Assembly (NCBI GenBank): GCA_002238555.1
Contig: MPMO01000045.1
Coordinates: 1 to 43,405, forward strand
Reading direction: 5' to 3'
DNA: 43,405 nt
From: Caldilineaceae bacterium bin34
GTDB taxonomy: Bacteria; Chloroflexota; Anaerolineae; Caldilineales; Caldilineaceae
Within the stretch, counting starts at the first letter, position 1, and every line of letters begins with the position of its first letter. The notes under the pieces are model-generated. The model was not told the origin of the DNA, did not search any database, and worked only from the letters and a program-made list of their open reading frames with translations. This document shows positions 24,681 to 32,288 of the stretch, piece after piece. The translations under genes were made by a program, and so were the position numbers.

Positions 24681-26378
24681 CACCGTATCGAGCCAGAAGG
24701 CCTCGCCTGTCTGATATGGATCAGTGCCTTGCTCGGTACGCGCGCGGCGGTCGATGAGCCCGAATCGCCGGGTCGGACGAGCGAACCGGCGTGCTTCCGA
24801 CGCGAGCCTGTCCGCCAAGAGACCCATGACCGTCGTCCCGCCGGTCACATTGACGGCCACCTCATCCGCGCCGATGAGATACTGCTGTGCCTTCTTCACG
24901 AGACGCTTGAATTCCTTTTTCTCAAATGCCAAGGCGTCCTTGAGCAACAACGTTGCAACCTCGCCGCCATATCCGGCTTGCTGCAGTGCCTCGGCAATCA
25001 ATCCCTTGGTCTCGTCCGAGCAGATGATGAGGCACAGCGTCGGCCCTGCACCGTTTTCGTTGGACTGGTATGCCTTCACTGCGCTGAACAGCACGCCGGG
25101 ACTCTGGCCGATGGGACTGACCAAAACCCGGCCGCCTTTTGACGCACCGAGAGAAAGGGAGAATTCGGGCAGCGAACGAAGCGTGGTTTTCCAGTACTTG
25201 CGAACGCAGCCGATCTGGCCATTGGTCTTCCGGTCGTTGACCAAGGCTTGGCGACGCATGCCATGGTGGGCGAAACCATTGCGCAGATCAGTGAGCTCGC
25301 GCCAGAATTTAGCCAGCTTCCTCTGTTTGGAGAATAGTTCAGCCGGGTTGTCCTTTTCCAGGGTGCATATTGAACGGAGCAGATTTTCCGCCTGTCTTCT
25401 GACCGCATTATGGTCGAGCCAATCGGCACCAGGGTTCTGGCGGTAGATGACCCAGGAAACCGTCCACTCTCTCATCAGACCGAGCGCTGTGGCTGTATGT
25501 CCCTTGTCCAGCAGGGAGTCGATGATGTGGGCTTGCCGCGTCAACTCATCCTTGGACAGAGGTACATTTGATTTGGGTGGTTTGTTCAACAGCGCTTGCG
25601 GTTCAAGCATCTCTTGCAGTTGCGCGCGCAACTCTCGCTCAAGGGGCAGTTGCCCAGCCCTGAGCAGCTTTCCGAGTTCCTTATCGTGCTCTTTCAGTTG
25701 CCCAGCCTCTTCACCCAGCTCCAGGGGCAAACCGGACAGGTACGCCTCCGACAGGCCCTTCAACTGATCCGACAACTGGTTCGGAAACTGCGAATTGCGC
25801 CATGGGACGGCTCCAATCAGACTCGCCAGGGGCAACGCGCTGCCGGTCTCCCGCAGGACCTCCAACGCATGAGTCCAACGGGGAAGCTCCAGCAGCGGGC
25901 GTAGGTTGAGGAAACGACTCGGCGCATTCCGATTCAACATCCCGTAGTACGCGCCCCGAACCCGAATCCCTCGAAGCGCCGCCATGTAGAGCACAGCAGT
26001 ATGGGTGAGGAAGGAGAAATGCCGGAAACCGTGAGTAATGTCCACAGTCAGTTCCACATTCTCCGGGATGGCATCCATAACCTTTTTCAGGAACTGGTTG
26101 ACGTCGCCCAGCTCTCCTCCATTCGGAATTTCCACCAGTTCAGCCTGATACTGGTCCGGCAGCTCCTTCTGGAGCTTCGGCCATGTCTCTTTCTTCGCCT
26201 CCGGTGTGCATACGGCCAACACCCGGTCCGGACGCTCAGCCTCAGGCAGCAGCTTCAGCAGGGCTACCGGTGCGAGGACACATGGGTACTCGCACTCACC
26301 CAGAACGTATCGCGCTGGCTGCGGATTCGTTCCGAGGACGGTCAGCATCAAGTGGTCGGATTGATTTGCAGGAGTCAT
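24657..26378 (-). CDS. CARF-HEPN-CARF ribonuclease, Csx1/TM1812-like
   Basis: A 573-residue protein at the head of the III-B operon. Residues about 10-190 form a TM1812-type CARF domain (LTVLGTNPQPARYVLG; ELTVDITHGFRHFSFLTHTA; RVRGAYYGML), the sensor for cyclic oligoadenylate made by Cas10. A helical region follows, with a HEPN active site R366-N-G-F-A-H371 in LRNGFAHHGMR, an RNase motif of the R-x4-H kind. Residues about 417-545 look like a second Rossmann/CARF domain (VLVSPIGQSPGVLFSAVKAY; DEVAVNVTGGTTVMGLLADR). Csx1 and Csm6 proteins normally have one CARF domain. The second could add a sensor or act as a ring nuclease. ATG 26378 has AAGGTG upstream. The gene ends about 50 bp before cmr1, overlapping the duplicated cmr1 start. 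Confidence 0.85.
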   Translation of the reverse strand: MTPANQSDHLMLTVLGTNPQPARYVLGECEYPCVLAPVALLKLLPEAERPDRVLAVCTPEAKKETWPKLQKELPDQYQAELVEIPNGGELGDVNQFLKKVMDAIPENVELTVDITHGFRHFSFLTHTAVLYMAALRGIRVRGAYYGMLNRNAPSRFLNLRPLLELPRWTHALEVLRETGSALPLASLIGAVPWRNSQFPNQLSDQLKGLSEAYLSGLPLELGEEAGQLKEHDKELGKLLRAGQLPLERELRAQLQEMLEPQALLNKPPKSNVPLSKDELTRQAHIIDSLLDKGHTATALGLMREWTVSWVIYRQNPGADWLDHNAVRRQAENLLRSICTLEKDNPAELFSKQRKLAKFWRELTDLRNGFAHHGMRRQALVNDRKTNGQIGCVRKYWKTTLRSLPEFSLSLGASKGGRVLVSPIGQSPGVLFSAVKAYQSNENGAGPTLCLIICSDETKGLIAEALQQAGYGGEVATLLLKDALAFEKKEFKRLVKKAQQYLIGADEVAVNVTGGTTVMGLLADRLASEARRFARPTRRFGLIDRRARTEQGTDPYQTGEAFWLDTVEGADGKD

Positions 26379-26413
26379 GGCTGTTTCACCTTAACCTGAT
26401 ACTATCAATTGCC

Positions 26414-26510
26414 GTCTCCATAACCGAAAGATCATGGCCTCATTGAAGCGAGGACCGGCGAACGCGGACTGTACAGCAAAAGCCGCTTCCCCATGCCCGA
26501 AAGGTATGGA
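26414..26510 (+). CRISPR. Relic CRISPR repeats cut by an IS
   Basis: One decayed repeat (26414-26449, ends CATTGAAGC, contains CCATAACCGAAAGATCATGG), a spacer-sized gap, and a second decayed repeat from about 26486 (CCATGCCCGAAAGGTATGG) cut off by the left end of the dead ISAs1 copy. Another relic pair appears on the other side at 28214-28321. No leader lies next to it. Confidence 0.7.
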
Positions 26511-26511
26511 T

Positions 26512-27684
26512 CAGGGCGATTGCATCTCAATTGGTGATGGGCGACCACCTACGCTGGAACGGCCGAGAACCCATGTGTAGACTTCGCCTCATGGACACCC
26601 TCACGGCCTCGTCCCTGGTCGAAGTCCTATCCCCAGCTGGACGATCCGCGTGTGGAACGGACGAAACAATACAGCCTAACGGACATCCTGGTGCTGTCGG
26701 TGCCAGCCGTCATCTGTGGTGCCGACAGCTTCGTGGCCATCGCTCTCTTCCCGGTTCAACGAGACTTGGCTACGTACCTTCCTGAAACTGCCGAATAGGA
26801 ACCCCTCGTACGACACGCTGGACCGGGTCTTTGCCCGGCCGGATGCCACCTGGTTTGAGGCAGGCTTCCCGACCCGGGTCCGGAGCGCGGGCACGCTGAC
26901 CGACGGTCTGGGGTGCCCATTGACGGCAAGTGCGTGCACGGGTCCCACTCCTGCCGCCTGGCCCGGCTCGGACGGCAGTGGCCGGCAAGTCCAACACAAG
27001 CACTGTTGTTCCCCGCCTGCTACGCTTGCTGTGCCTGCGCGACTGCATCGTGACCATGGATGCGATGGGATACCGGAAGTCGGACGTACGCCAAATCCGG
27101 GACCAGGGCGCGGACCATGTGTCGGGCATCAGTCCAACCAGCAAAGGCACCACGACTACCTGCGGGACACGTGGGCCCTGGAACGGGCCAAGTACTTCGC
27201 TGGCTGACCGTACGACTTTGCCCAAACCGTTACCAAGAGCCGTGGCCAGGTGGAAATCCATCGCTGCCGAGCCGTTGTGGACCTCGCTCATCTGTCCCAT
27301 GCCGACCCGTGCCGGGAGTGGTGCAACCTGACCAGCCTCGTCTGGATGGAAGCTGAACGCTGCTGCGGGAACCGGGTAGCAACCAAGGTGCGCGGCTTCA
27401 TCTCAAGCCTGCCGCCGGAGCCAGACTCCTGCTGAGGGCCGTACGCGGCCACTGGCAGGTACCCTCGGGATACGGAACTCACTGCACTGGGTCCTCCAGG
27501 AAGACGCAGGCCGCATCCGCACAGGCCATGCCGCCCACAATCTGTCGAGCCTGAGGCGGAGGACTCTCACCTGCTACGCCGCGAGACCACCTCCAAGGGC
27601 GGCATCGCCGCCCGGCGCAAGCAGGCCAGCTGGAACGAGCAGTACCTGTCCAAAGTCCTGTCGAATTGGAATGTGATTGCCTTG
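26512..27684 (+). pseudogene. Decayed ISAs1-family element
   Basis: The left end CAGGGCGATTGCATCT is identical to that of the element at 15255; the right end (27669-27684) is a mutated version. Between them, fragments of the transposase appear in several frames: DILVLSVPAVICGADSFVAI near 26685, LDRVFARPDATWFEAGF near 26820 and WCNLTSLVWMEAERCCGNRV near 27320. Many frameshifts and stops show it is long dead. A transposable element originally of about 1.2 kb, without clear target duplication. Confidence 0.85.
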
Positions 27685-27854
27685 GCCGACTGCCCATCGG
27701 CTCCATACATCTTCCCCACCTCCTGCTACAATCCAGCCGGTGGCAGCCAGTCTCCGACAGGAGCAAAGCCGTTGATGGAGGACTCCATTTGGAGGTCTGC
27801 CTCACAGTGGTACGGAGCAGGACCCCGCATCGCTCCTCGCCAGGGGAACTGACC

Positions 27855-28100
27855 ATGGAAAAGACCAATCAGATGAACACGGCTACTTATCAGGCCCTAC
27901 GGGCCGTGGGTGCAACCGAAGAACAGGCCACCGTGATCGCGAATGCCATCCCGGACATTGAGCCGCTGCGCGGCGAGATGGATCGCAGGTTCACCGAACT
28001 GGAACTCCAGTTTGTCAAGGGTCAACGGACCCAGACCGTGTGGCTGGCGAGCCTGATGCTCGCAATCCTGGGTGCGGTGATTGCCTCCAACTTCTTTTAG
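27855..28100 (+). CDS. Small coiled-coil protein with C-terminal membrane segment (DUF1640-like), second copy
   Basis: 81 residues: an N-terminal helix (TATYQALRAVGATEEQATVI), then ANAIPDIEPLRGEMDRRFTE with a charged coiled coil, then a hydrophobic segment WLASLMLAILGAVIASNFF at the very end. It is a diverged paralogue of the protein at 1107-1346 and has the same DUF1640/CCDC90-like layout. AGGGGAACTGACC precedes ATG 27855. It stands between a dead IS and relic CRISPR repeats, 0.6 kb before array 3, and is intact in spite of the decay around it, which hints at selection. A role as a membrane-bound partner of the CRISPR system is speculation. Confidence 0.6.
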   Translation: MEKTNQMNTATYQALRAVGATEEQATVIANAIPDIEPLRGEMDRRFTELELQFVKGQRTQTVWLASLMLAILGAVIASNFF

Positions 28101-28213
28101 TCCTGGGCTCGTCCACCGAACTGACCACCCATCAGTTCCGCGCATTCTCCTTCCATGTCTACCCGGTACCGACCGTAGCAGTTCTTCCAGAGAATTAGCC
28201 GTCCGTGCCGGAC

Positions 28214-28321
28214 CTCTCGATGCCCGGAAGGGTGTTATCCCATTGAAGCGCTCCCCGCAGTTCGCCGGCCACCTCCCCCAGGCGGCTCTCCATGACCGCA
28301 AGGTCATGGCTCCCAACGTCA
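28214..28321 (+). CRISPR. Relic mini-array (two decayed repeats, one spacer)
   Basis: A mutated repeat at 28214-28249 (ends CCCATTGAAGC), a 36-bp spacer, and a second repeat at 28286-28321 that is perfect for its first 26 bases with the CGCAAG loop and then diverges. It abuts the start of the duplicated leader-3 region, just as NYN relic 1 abuts leader 1. Confidence 0.75.
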
Positions 28322-28669
28322 CCAGCACCATACAACCCCAAGGCTACCGTGGACTCGCCTTCCAACAAGGGAACGCAGACCTGCCAGCGTCAAATCTGGT
28401 CATGTCAGGCACCGAAGGCTCATTGCAGCTGACGGCATGGATGTGGCTCACAGGCGAACAAACGAACGAAATCGGGCTGCGAGCGGTCCGGTGATGACCC
28501 GCTGTAGAGGGGACCGCTCGCAGGTTTTCGGTTCCCGTTGGCTGTGGAAGCGGGATGCAACGTGCTATGCTTGGCCTTGGTGACGCATTGCATCAGTGAT
28601 TTGGGTGTTTGCCTCAACACTTTGGACCTTCTGTATCTGAATTGGGTCAGACTCAGTTATTCCGATACT
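28318..28669 (+). promoter_or_regulatory. CRISPR leader 3
   Basis: Uninterrupted copy of the leader region found at 15029-15254 plus 17403-17526. It includes GGGAACGCAGACCTGCCAGC, the hairpin at 28477-28523, GGATGCAACGTGCTATGC and ACTTTGGACCTTCTGTATCT before the first repeat. It shows what leader 2 looked like before the ISAs1 insertion. Confidence 0.87.
28477..28523 (+). promoter_or_regulatory. Leader hairpin, copy 3
   Basis: Arms 28477-28489 and 28511-28523, the same perfect 13-bp stem and 21-base loop as in leader 2. Confidence 0.8.
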
Positions 28670-30740
28670 CTCTCCATGACCACAAGGTCATGGCCCCATT
28701 GAAGCCTGAACTCCGCGGACCATGCCCTGCAGCAGCACTTTGGCTCTCCATGACCACAAGGTCATGGCCCCATTGAAGCATGAGGCGGACGGAAACGGGG
28801 TAGCCCGAATTGACCATCTCTCCATGACCACAAGGTCATGGCCCCATTGAAGCCAGAGGATCCGCCATCATGGCGTCCCACCGCATCAGGCCGCTCTCCA
28901 TGACCACAAGGTCATGGCCCCATTGAAGCCGCTCCATTCCTCGGCTAAACGAACTAAACATAGGTTCTCTCCATGACCACAAGGTCATGGCCCCATTGAA
29001 GCGGGTGTGCCTGCGGATACCCCCGCTGAAGAGCTACTTCTCTCCATGACCACAAGGTCATGGCCCCATTGAAGCCAGTCGAGGTCGGACGAGGTGCCTT
29101 CCGACTCCTTGCCTCTCCATGACCACAAGGTCATGGCCCCATTGAAGCCTGGAATTGCAGAAGTTCCTGGGCATCCTGCGCAAGCCTCTCCATGACCACA
29201 AGGTCATGGCCCCATTGAAGCCTGGTCTGATCGATCTTCTTCCGCATCCAGTGAAAACACTCTCCATGACCACAAGGTCATGGCCCCATTGAAGCGATAT
29301 TTGTAGGACACCATCTCGGAGCAATTCCAACACTCTCTCCATGACCACAAGGTCATGGCCCCATTGAAGCGACGACATGCAGCCCCTGGTGTCGGAACTG
29401 AACCGCAGGCTCTCCATGACCACAAGGTCATGGCCCCATTGAAGCACGGCACAACCTGATCGTTAGAGCCGGCCGCGACAACTCTCCATGACCACAAGGT
29501 CATGGCCCCATTGAAGCCAGATACAAACGGTTGTTGCAAAAAACGAAAATCATCTCTCCATGACCACAAGGTCATGGCCCCATTGAAGCGACGGCAAACA
29601 AAAAGGTGTGGTGAAAAAGGTCCGGACTCTCCATGACCACAAGGTCATGGCCCCATTGAAGCGTGATGTCCGTCCATCGCCCGCCACGGCGGACCTGGTA
29701 GCTCTCCATGACCACAAGGTCATGGCCCCATTGAAGCCAGCTCCCCGTGAATCCGTTTGCGGTTGTTCCCTGTCTCTCCATGACCACAAGGTCATGGCCC
29801 CATTGAAGCCCCCTCTACCGGGCGCGGGCAGGGCATCCCGTCCGTACTCTCCATGACCACAAGGTCATGGCCCCATTGAAGCTTTTCTACCATGGTCTGT
29901 ACGTAGGCCATTGCATCCTCTCCATGACCACAAGGTCATGGCCCCATTGAAGCTCCTCGCCCTTCTCGGCGGCCTGCTCGTCCCACTCGTACTCTCCATG
30001 ACCACAAGGTCATGGCCCCATTGAAGCGTCCACCCCAAGCATCTGCCCTCCATCGTGCGGTGGGGGCTCTCCATGACCACAAGGTCATGGCCCCATTGAA
30101 GCATGCACCCGCTGGCGCGTGAAGGCATTGCCGGAGCGGCTCTCCATGACCACAAGGTCATGGCCCCATTGAAGCAGGCCATCGGTCAGCGTGGTGCGCA
30201 CGGCCATCAGCCAGCTCTCCATGACCACAAGGTCATGGCCCCATTGAAGCCTTCTTCCTTGTTAGCTTCCTGCGGCCAGAGCACGCCCTCTCCATGACCA
30301 CAAGGTCATGGCCCCATTGAAGCTTTAGTGGACTGCGTGATCGGCGCGTCGAGCGACTCGGACTCTCCATGACCACAAGGTCATGGCCCCATTGAAGCAA
30401 GTTGTTATGAATACATCTTTTGGACATATTCCTTTCTCTCCATGACCACAAGGTCATGGCCCCATTGAAGCTGGTGGCTGCCGTCCCTGTCTCGGCTGTG
30501 GCTCCGACGCTCTCCATGACCACAAGGTCATGGCCCCATTGAAGCGAGGAACTGGAGGCCTACCTCTTCCTCCTGCCCTGGCTCTCCATGACCACAAGGT
30601 CATGGCCCCATTGAAGCTGCTTCACACCCTCCAAGGTGATCCGCATGACATTACTCTCCATGACCGCAAGGTCATGGCCCCATTGAAGCGGACCCTTTTC
30701 GGAGGTCCCCCAGTTGGCCGCCTGAACTCTCCATTGAAGC
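28670..30740 (+). CRISPR. CRISPR array 3, 28 repeats plus a deleted terminal repeat
   Basis: 28 full 36-bp repeats (first 28670, last 30654-30689) with spacers of 35-40 bp, then a 29th repeat reduced to 14 bases (30727-30740, CTCTCCATTGAAGC) by internal deletion. Repeats 1-27 have the loop CACAAG; repeat 28 has CGCAAG. The trailer after the last repeat matches the trailer of array 1 (GGCGCTTGATGTTCTCG and CTGCAGG) and leads into a broken NYN gene. Spacer length and repeat end are as in array 1, so both arrays should yield crRNAs with the same 5' handle. Confidence 0.98.
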
Positions 30741-30922
30741 AGGCGCTTGATGTTCTCGGCCTGCAGGTGATCCACCTGCTCTCAGTGGGACATTATTCGG
30801 GACGGCCTGCTCCGGGCACTTGATGACACGCTGCTTGGTACAAGCGATACAGGGCAGCCATATGGCGCGCCGCTTCCTGACCGTTCTGCGATAGGCATTC
30901 CGGCCGATTCTTCGATCCGAGC

Positions 30923-31365
30923 TCACCGCGCTACCGGACGATGGGACAGGTCCAGCACTCCCGGACGCGAGGGTTCGCGGAAAGTAATCGCATCGTAATA
31001 GTCGTCCAGTGCGATGAACTCACCATTGTCGTCGGCCCACCTGCGCATGCCGCGGTTGCATGAATGCGCCCTCAACAGCCCAGCCACGGTTGTGCATGTG
31101 CTCCAGGATACTGTGGCATCCTCGACCGGTGACATACCCGGCACCATCACCGGTCAGGAGCACAACAACCCCCGGGTCACCGTTGTAATCGACAGCGTCC
31201 TCCAGCATGCGCAACTGCAGCCACTGATCCGGCACCCTCTGTTCGCCTTGGCCCTGGATACCCCGATCAAAGAAGTGGACCTCAACCCCACTGTTTTCCA
31301 TCCGATCCACAGTTGCTACATTTCCGGGGGAATCGAGCCCGCAGCCACGGCCCGTCTCACCGTTC
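30923..31365 (-). pseudogene. Broken NYN-domain gene (relic 3)
   Basis: Closely similar to the intact NYN gene at 13048-13677. Readable pieces are MENSGVEVHFFDRGIQGQGE, QWLQLRMLEDAVDYNGDPGV and VVLLTGDGAGYVTGRG, followed in another frame by FIALDDYYDAITFREPSRPG. At least one frameshift and two small deletions interrupt it, and the first 55 or so codons are gone. The break is directly against a CRISPR-repeat-like remnant (31366-31397). It is much younger than relic 1. Confidence 0.88.
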
Positions 31366-31397
31366 TGTCATGGGAAGGGCATGGCCCCATTTGAAGC
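31366..31397 (+). CRISPR. Isolated relic CRISPR repeat
   Basis: Contains GGGCATGGCCCCATTTGAAGC, the 3' part of the repeat with one inserted T, preceded by a decayed palindrome arm. It replaces the 5' end of the NYN relic, so a recombination through a repeat is likely. Confidence 0.6.
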
Positions 31398-31432
31398 AAG
31401 CCTGTTGGCCTGATCGTCCAACAGCCCCTCCA

Positions 31433-31744
31433 TCAACCAGCCTGAACCGGCTTCCTAAGTTGTACCTGGCCGGCGATTTCTTCGCCCGACTCGATCTCCA
31501 CCATGCGCAACTCGAAGGTCTTCTGAAGGTTAAGCCAGAACAATGGCGTGGTGCCGAAGTAGTGGGACAGGCGCAAAGCCGTATCGGCGGTGATGCCGCG
31601 CTGCTCATTCAGAATCGCCGTGATTCGGTTGGTGGGGACACACAGGGCCTTGGCGAGAGCGTTGGCCGACAGGCCAAGTTCGCCCAGTTCCTCGGCCAGA
31701 ATCTCTCCCGGATGCACCGGGCGCATACCGTTGTTTACCCTCAT
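31433..31744 (-). CDS. higA: HigA-family antitoxin
   Basis: 103-residue XRE-type helix-turn-helix protein of the HigA group. It shows the typical opening RPVHPGEILAEELGELGLSA, the HTH LAKALCVPTNRITAILNEQR and the closing ALRLSHYFGTTPLFWLNLQK. It neutralises the HigB toxin by binding it and represses the operon. The toxin gene lies 10 bp upstream, giving the toxin-first order that is characteristic of higBA. ATG 31744 is selected because the HigA similarity begins there; the longer frame runs back into higB. The pair sits at the outer edge of the CRISPR island. Confidence 0.9.
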   Translation of the reverse strand: MRVNNGMRPVHPGEILAEELGELGLSANALAKALCVPTNRITAILNEQRGITADTALRLSHYFGTTPLFWLNLQKTFELRMVEIESGEEIAGQVQLRKPVQAG

Positions 31745-31754
31745 CTCAAGTCCC

Positions 31755-32036
31755 TCATCGGTAGTAGTCCACAATCTCCACTTCGTACGGTCCTTCATTC
31801 CCCCAACGGAAACAGATGCGCCACTGACGGTTGATCCGAGTCCTGTACTGGCCAGCCCGATCACCTGAAAGCGCCTCCAGTCTGTTGTTGCCCAAGCCCG
31901 CAAGATCCCGAAGGGATTCCGCGTTGTCCAGAATCGTCAACCGCCGTACCGCCTGATCGCGGAACCGCTGGCAGTCCCGGACCACCTGCCCAGCGAAGAA
32001 CCGCTCGGTCTTCCGATCCCCAAAGCTCAGCATCAC
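31755..32036 (-). CDS. higB: HigB, RelE-type mRNA endonuclease toxin
   Basis: 93-residue toxin of the RelE/HigB superfamily, which cleaves mRNA on the ribosome. Recognisable parts are MLSFGDRKTERFFAGQVV, LDNAESLRDLAGLGNNRLEA and L-SGDRAGQYRTRINRQWRI, followed by CFRW and the terminal VEIVDYYR; the basic RINRQWRICF strand and the C-terminal aromatic residues are those used in catalysis by this family. Length is full. An inverted repeat lies immediately before the start. No frameshift is visible, so the module is probably functional. Confidence 0.9.
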   Translation of the reverse strand: MMLSFGDRKTERFFAGQVVRDCQRFRDQAVRRLTILDNAESLRDLAGLGNNRLEALSGDRAGQYRTRINRQWRICFRWGNEGPYEVEIVDYYR

Positions 32037-32037
32037 T

Positions 32038-32054
32038 TTTACGACTTACGTAAA
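32038..32054. promoter_or_regulatory. Probable HigA operator
   Basis: TTTACG and CGTAAA form an inverted repeat around five bases directly upstream of higB. HigA proteins commonly bind such TTTACG/CGTAAA-like palindromes to repress their own operon; the exact site here is inferred from position and symmetry. Confidence 0.55.
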
Positions 32055-32115
32055 GGGTACATGGTTTTCCCATACTCTACCAAACGTTCGCCCGCCTACA
32101 GTTGCCTTCTGCAAC

Positions 32116-32150
32116 TGTACGTTGACCGGGAGATCATGGTCCCCTTGAAA
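32116..32150 (+). CRISPR. Possible relic CRISPR repeat
   Basis: GACCGGGAGATCATGGTCCC followed by CTTGAA resembles the middle and 3' part of the 36-bp repeat, with many mismatches. It would be the outermost trace of the CRISPR island. Confidence 0.35.
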
Positions 32151-32209
32151 TGGCTGCTTGTTCTTGGCGCCGTGCCTCGAGCCTTCAAACTCACTGCCGT
32201 GAGACAACA

Positions 32210-32245
32210 ACCCCAAACAAAAAGCGGGGGCCATGGGCCCCCGCT
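32210..32245 (-). terminator. Rho-independent terminator of the sugar transporter operon
   Basis: AGCGGGGGCC-ATG-GGCCCCCGCT (32223-32245) is a perfect 10-bp stem with a three-base loop. On the minus strand it is followed by TTTTTGTTTGGGG. It lies about 45 bp after the stop of the solute-binding protein gene. Confidence 0.88.
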
Positions 32246-32288
32246 CTGCACTTTTCAGTGCGAACTTGTGGTCACAGCAGGCACATGC

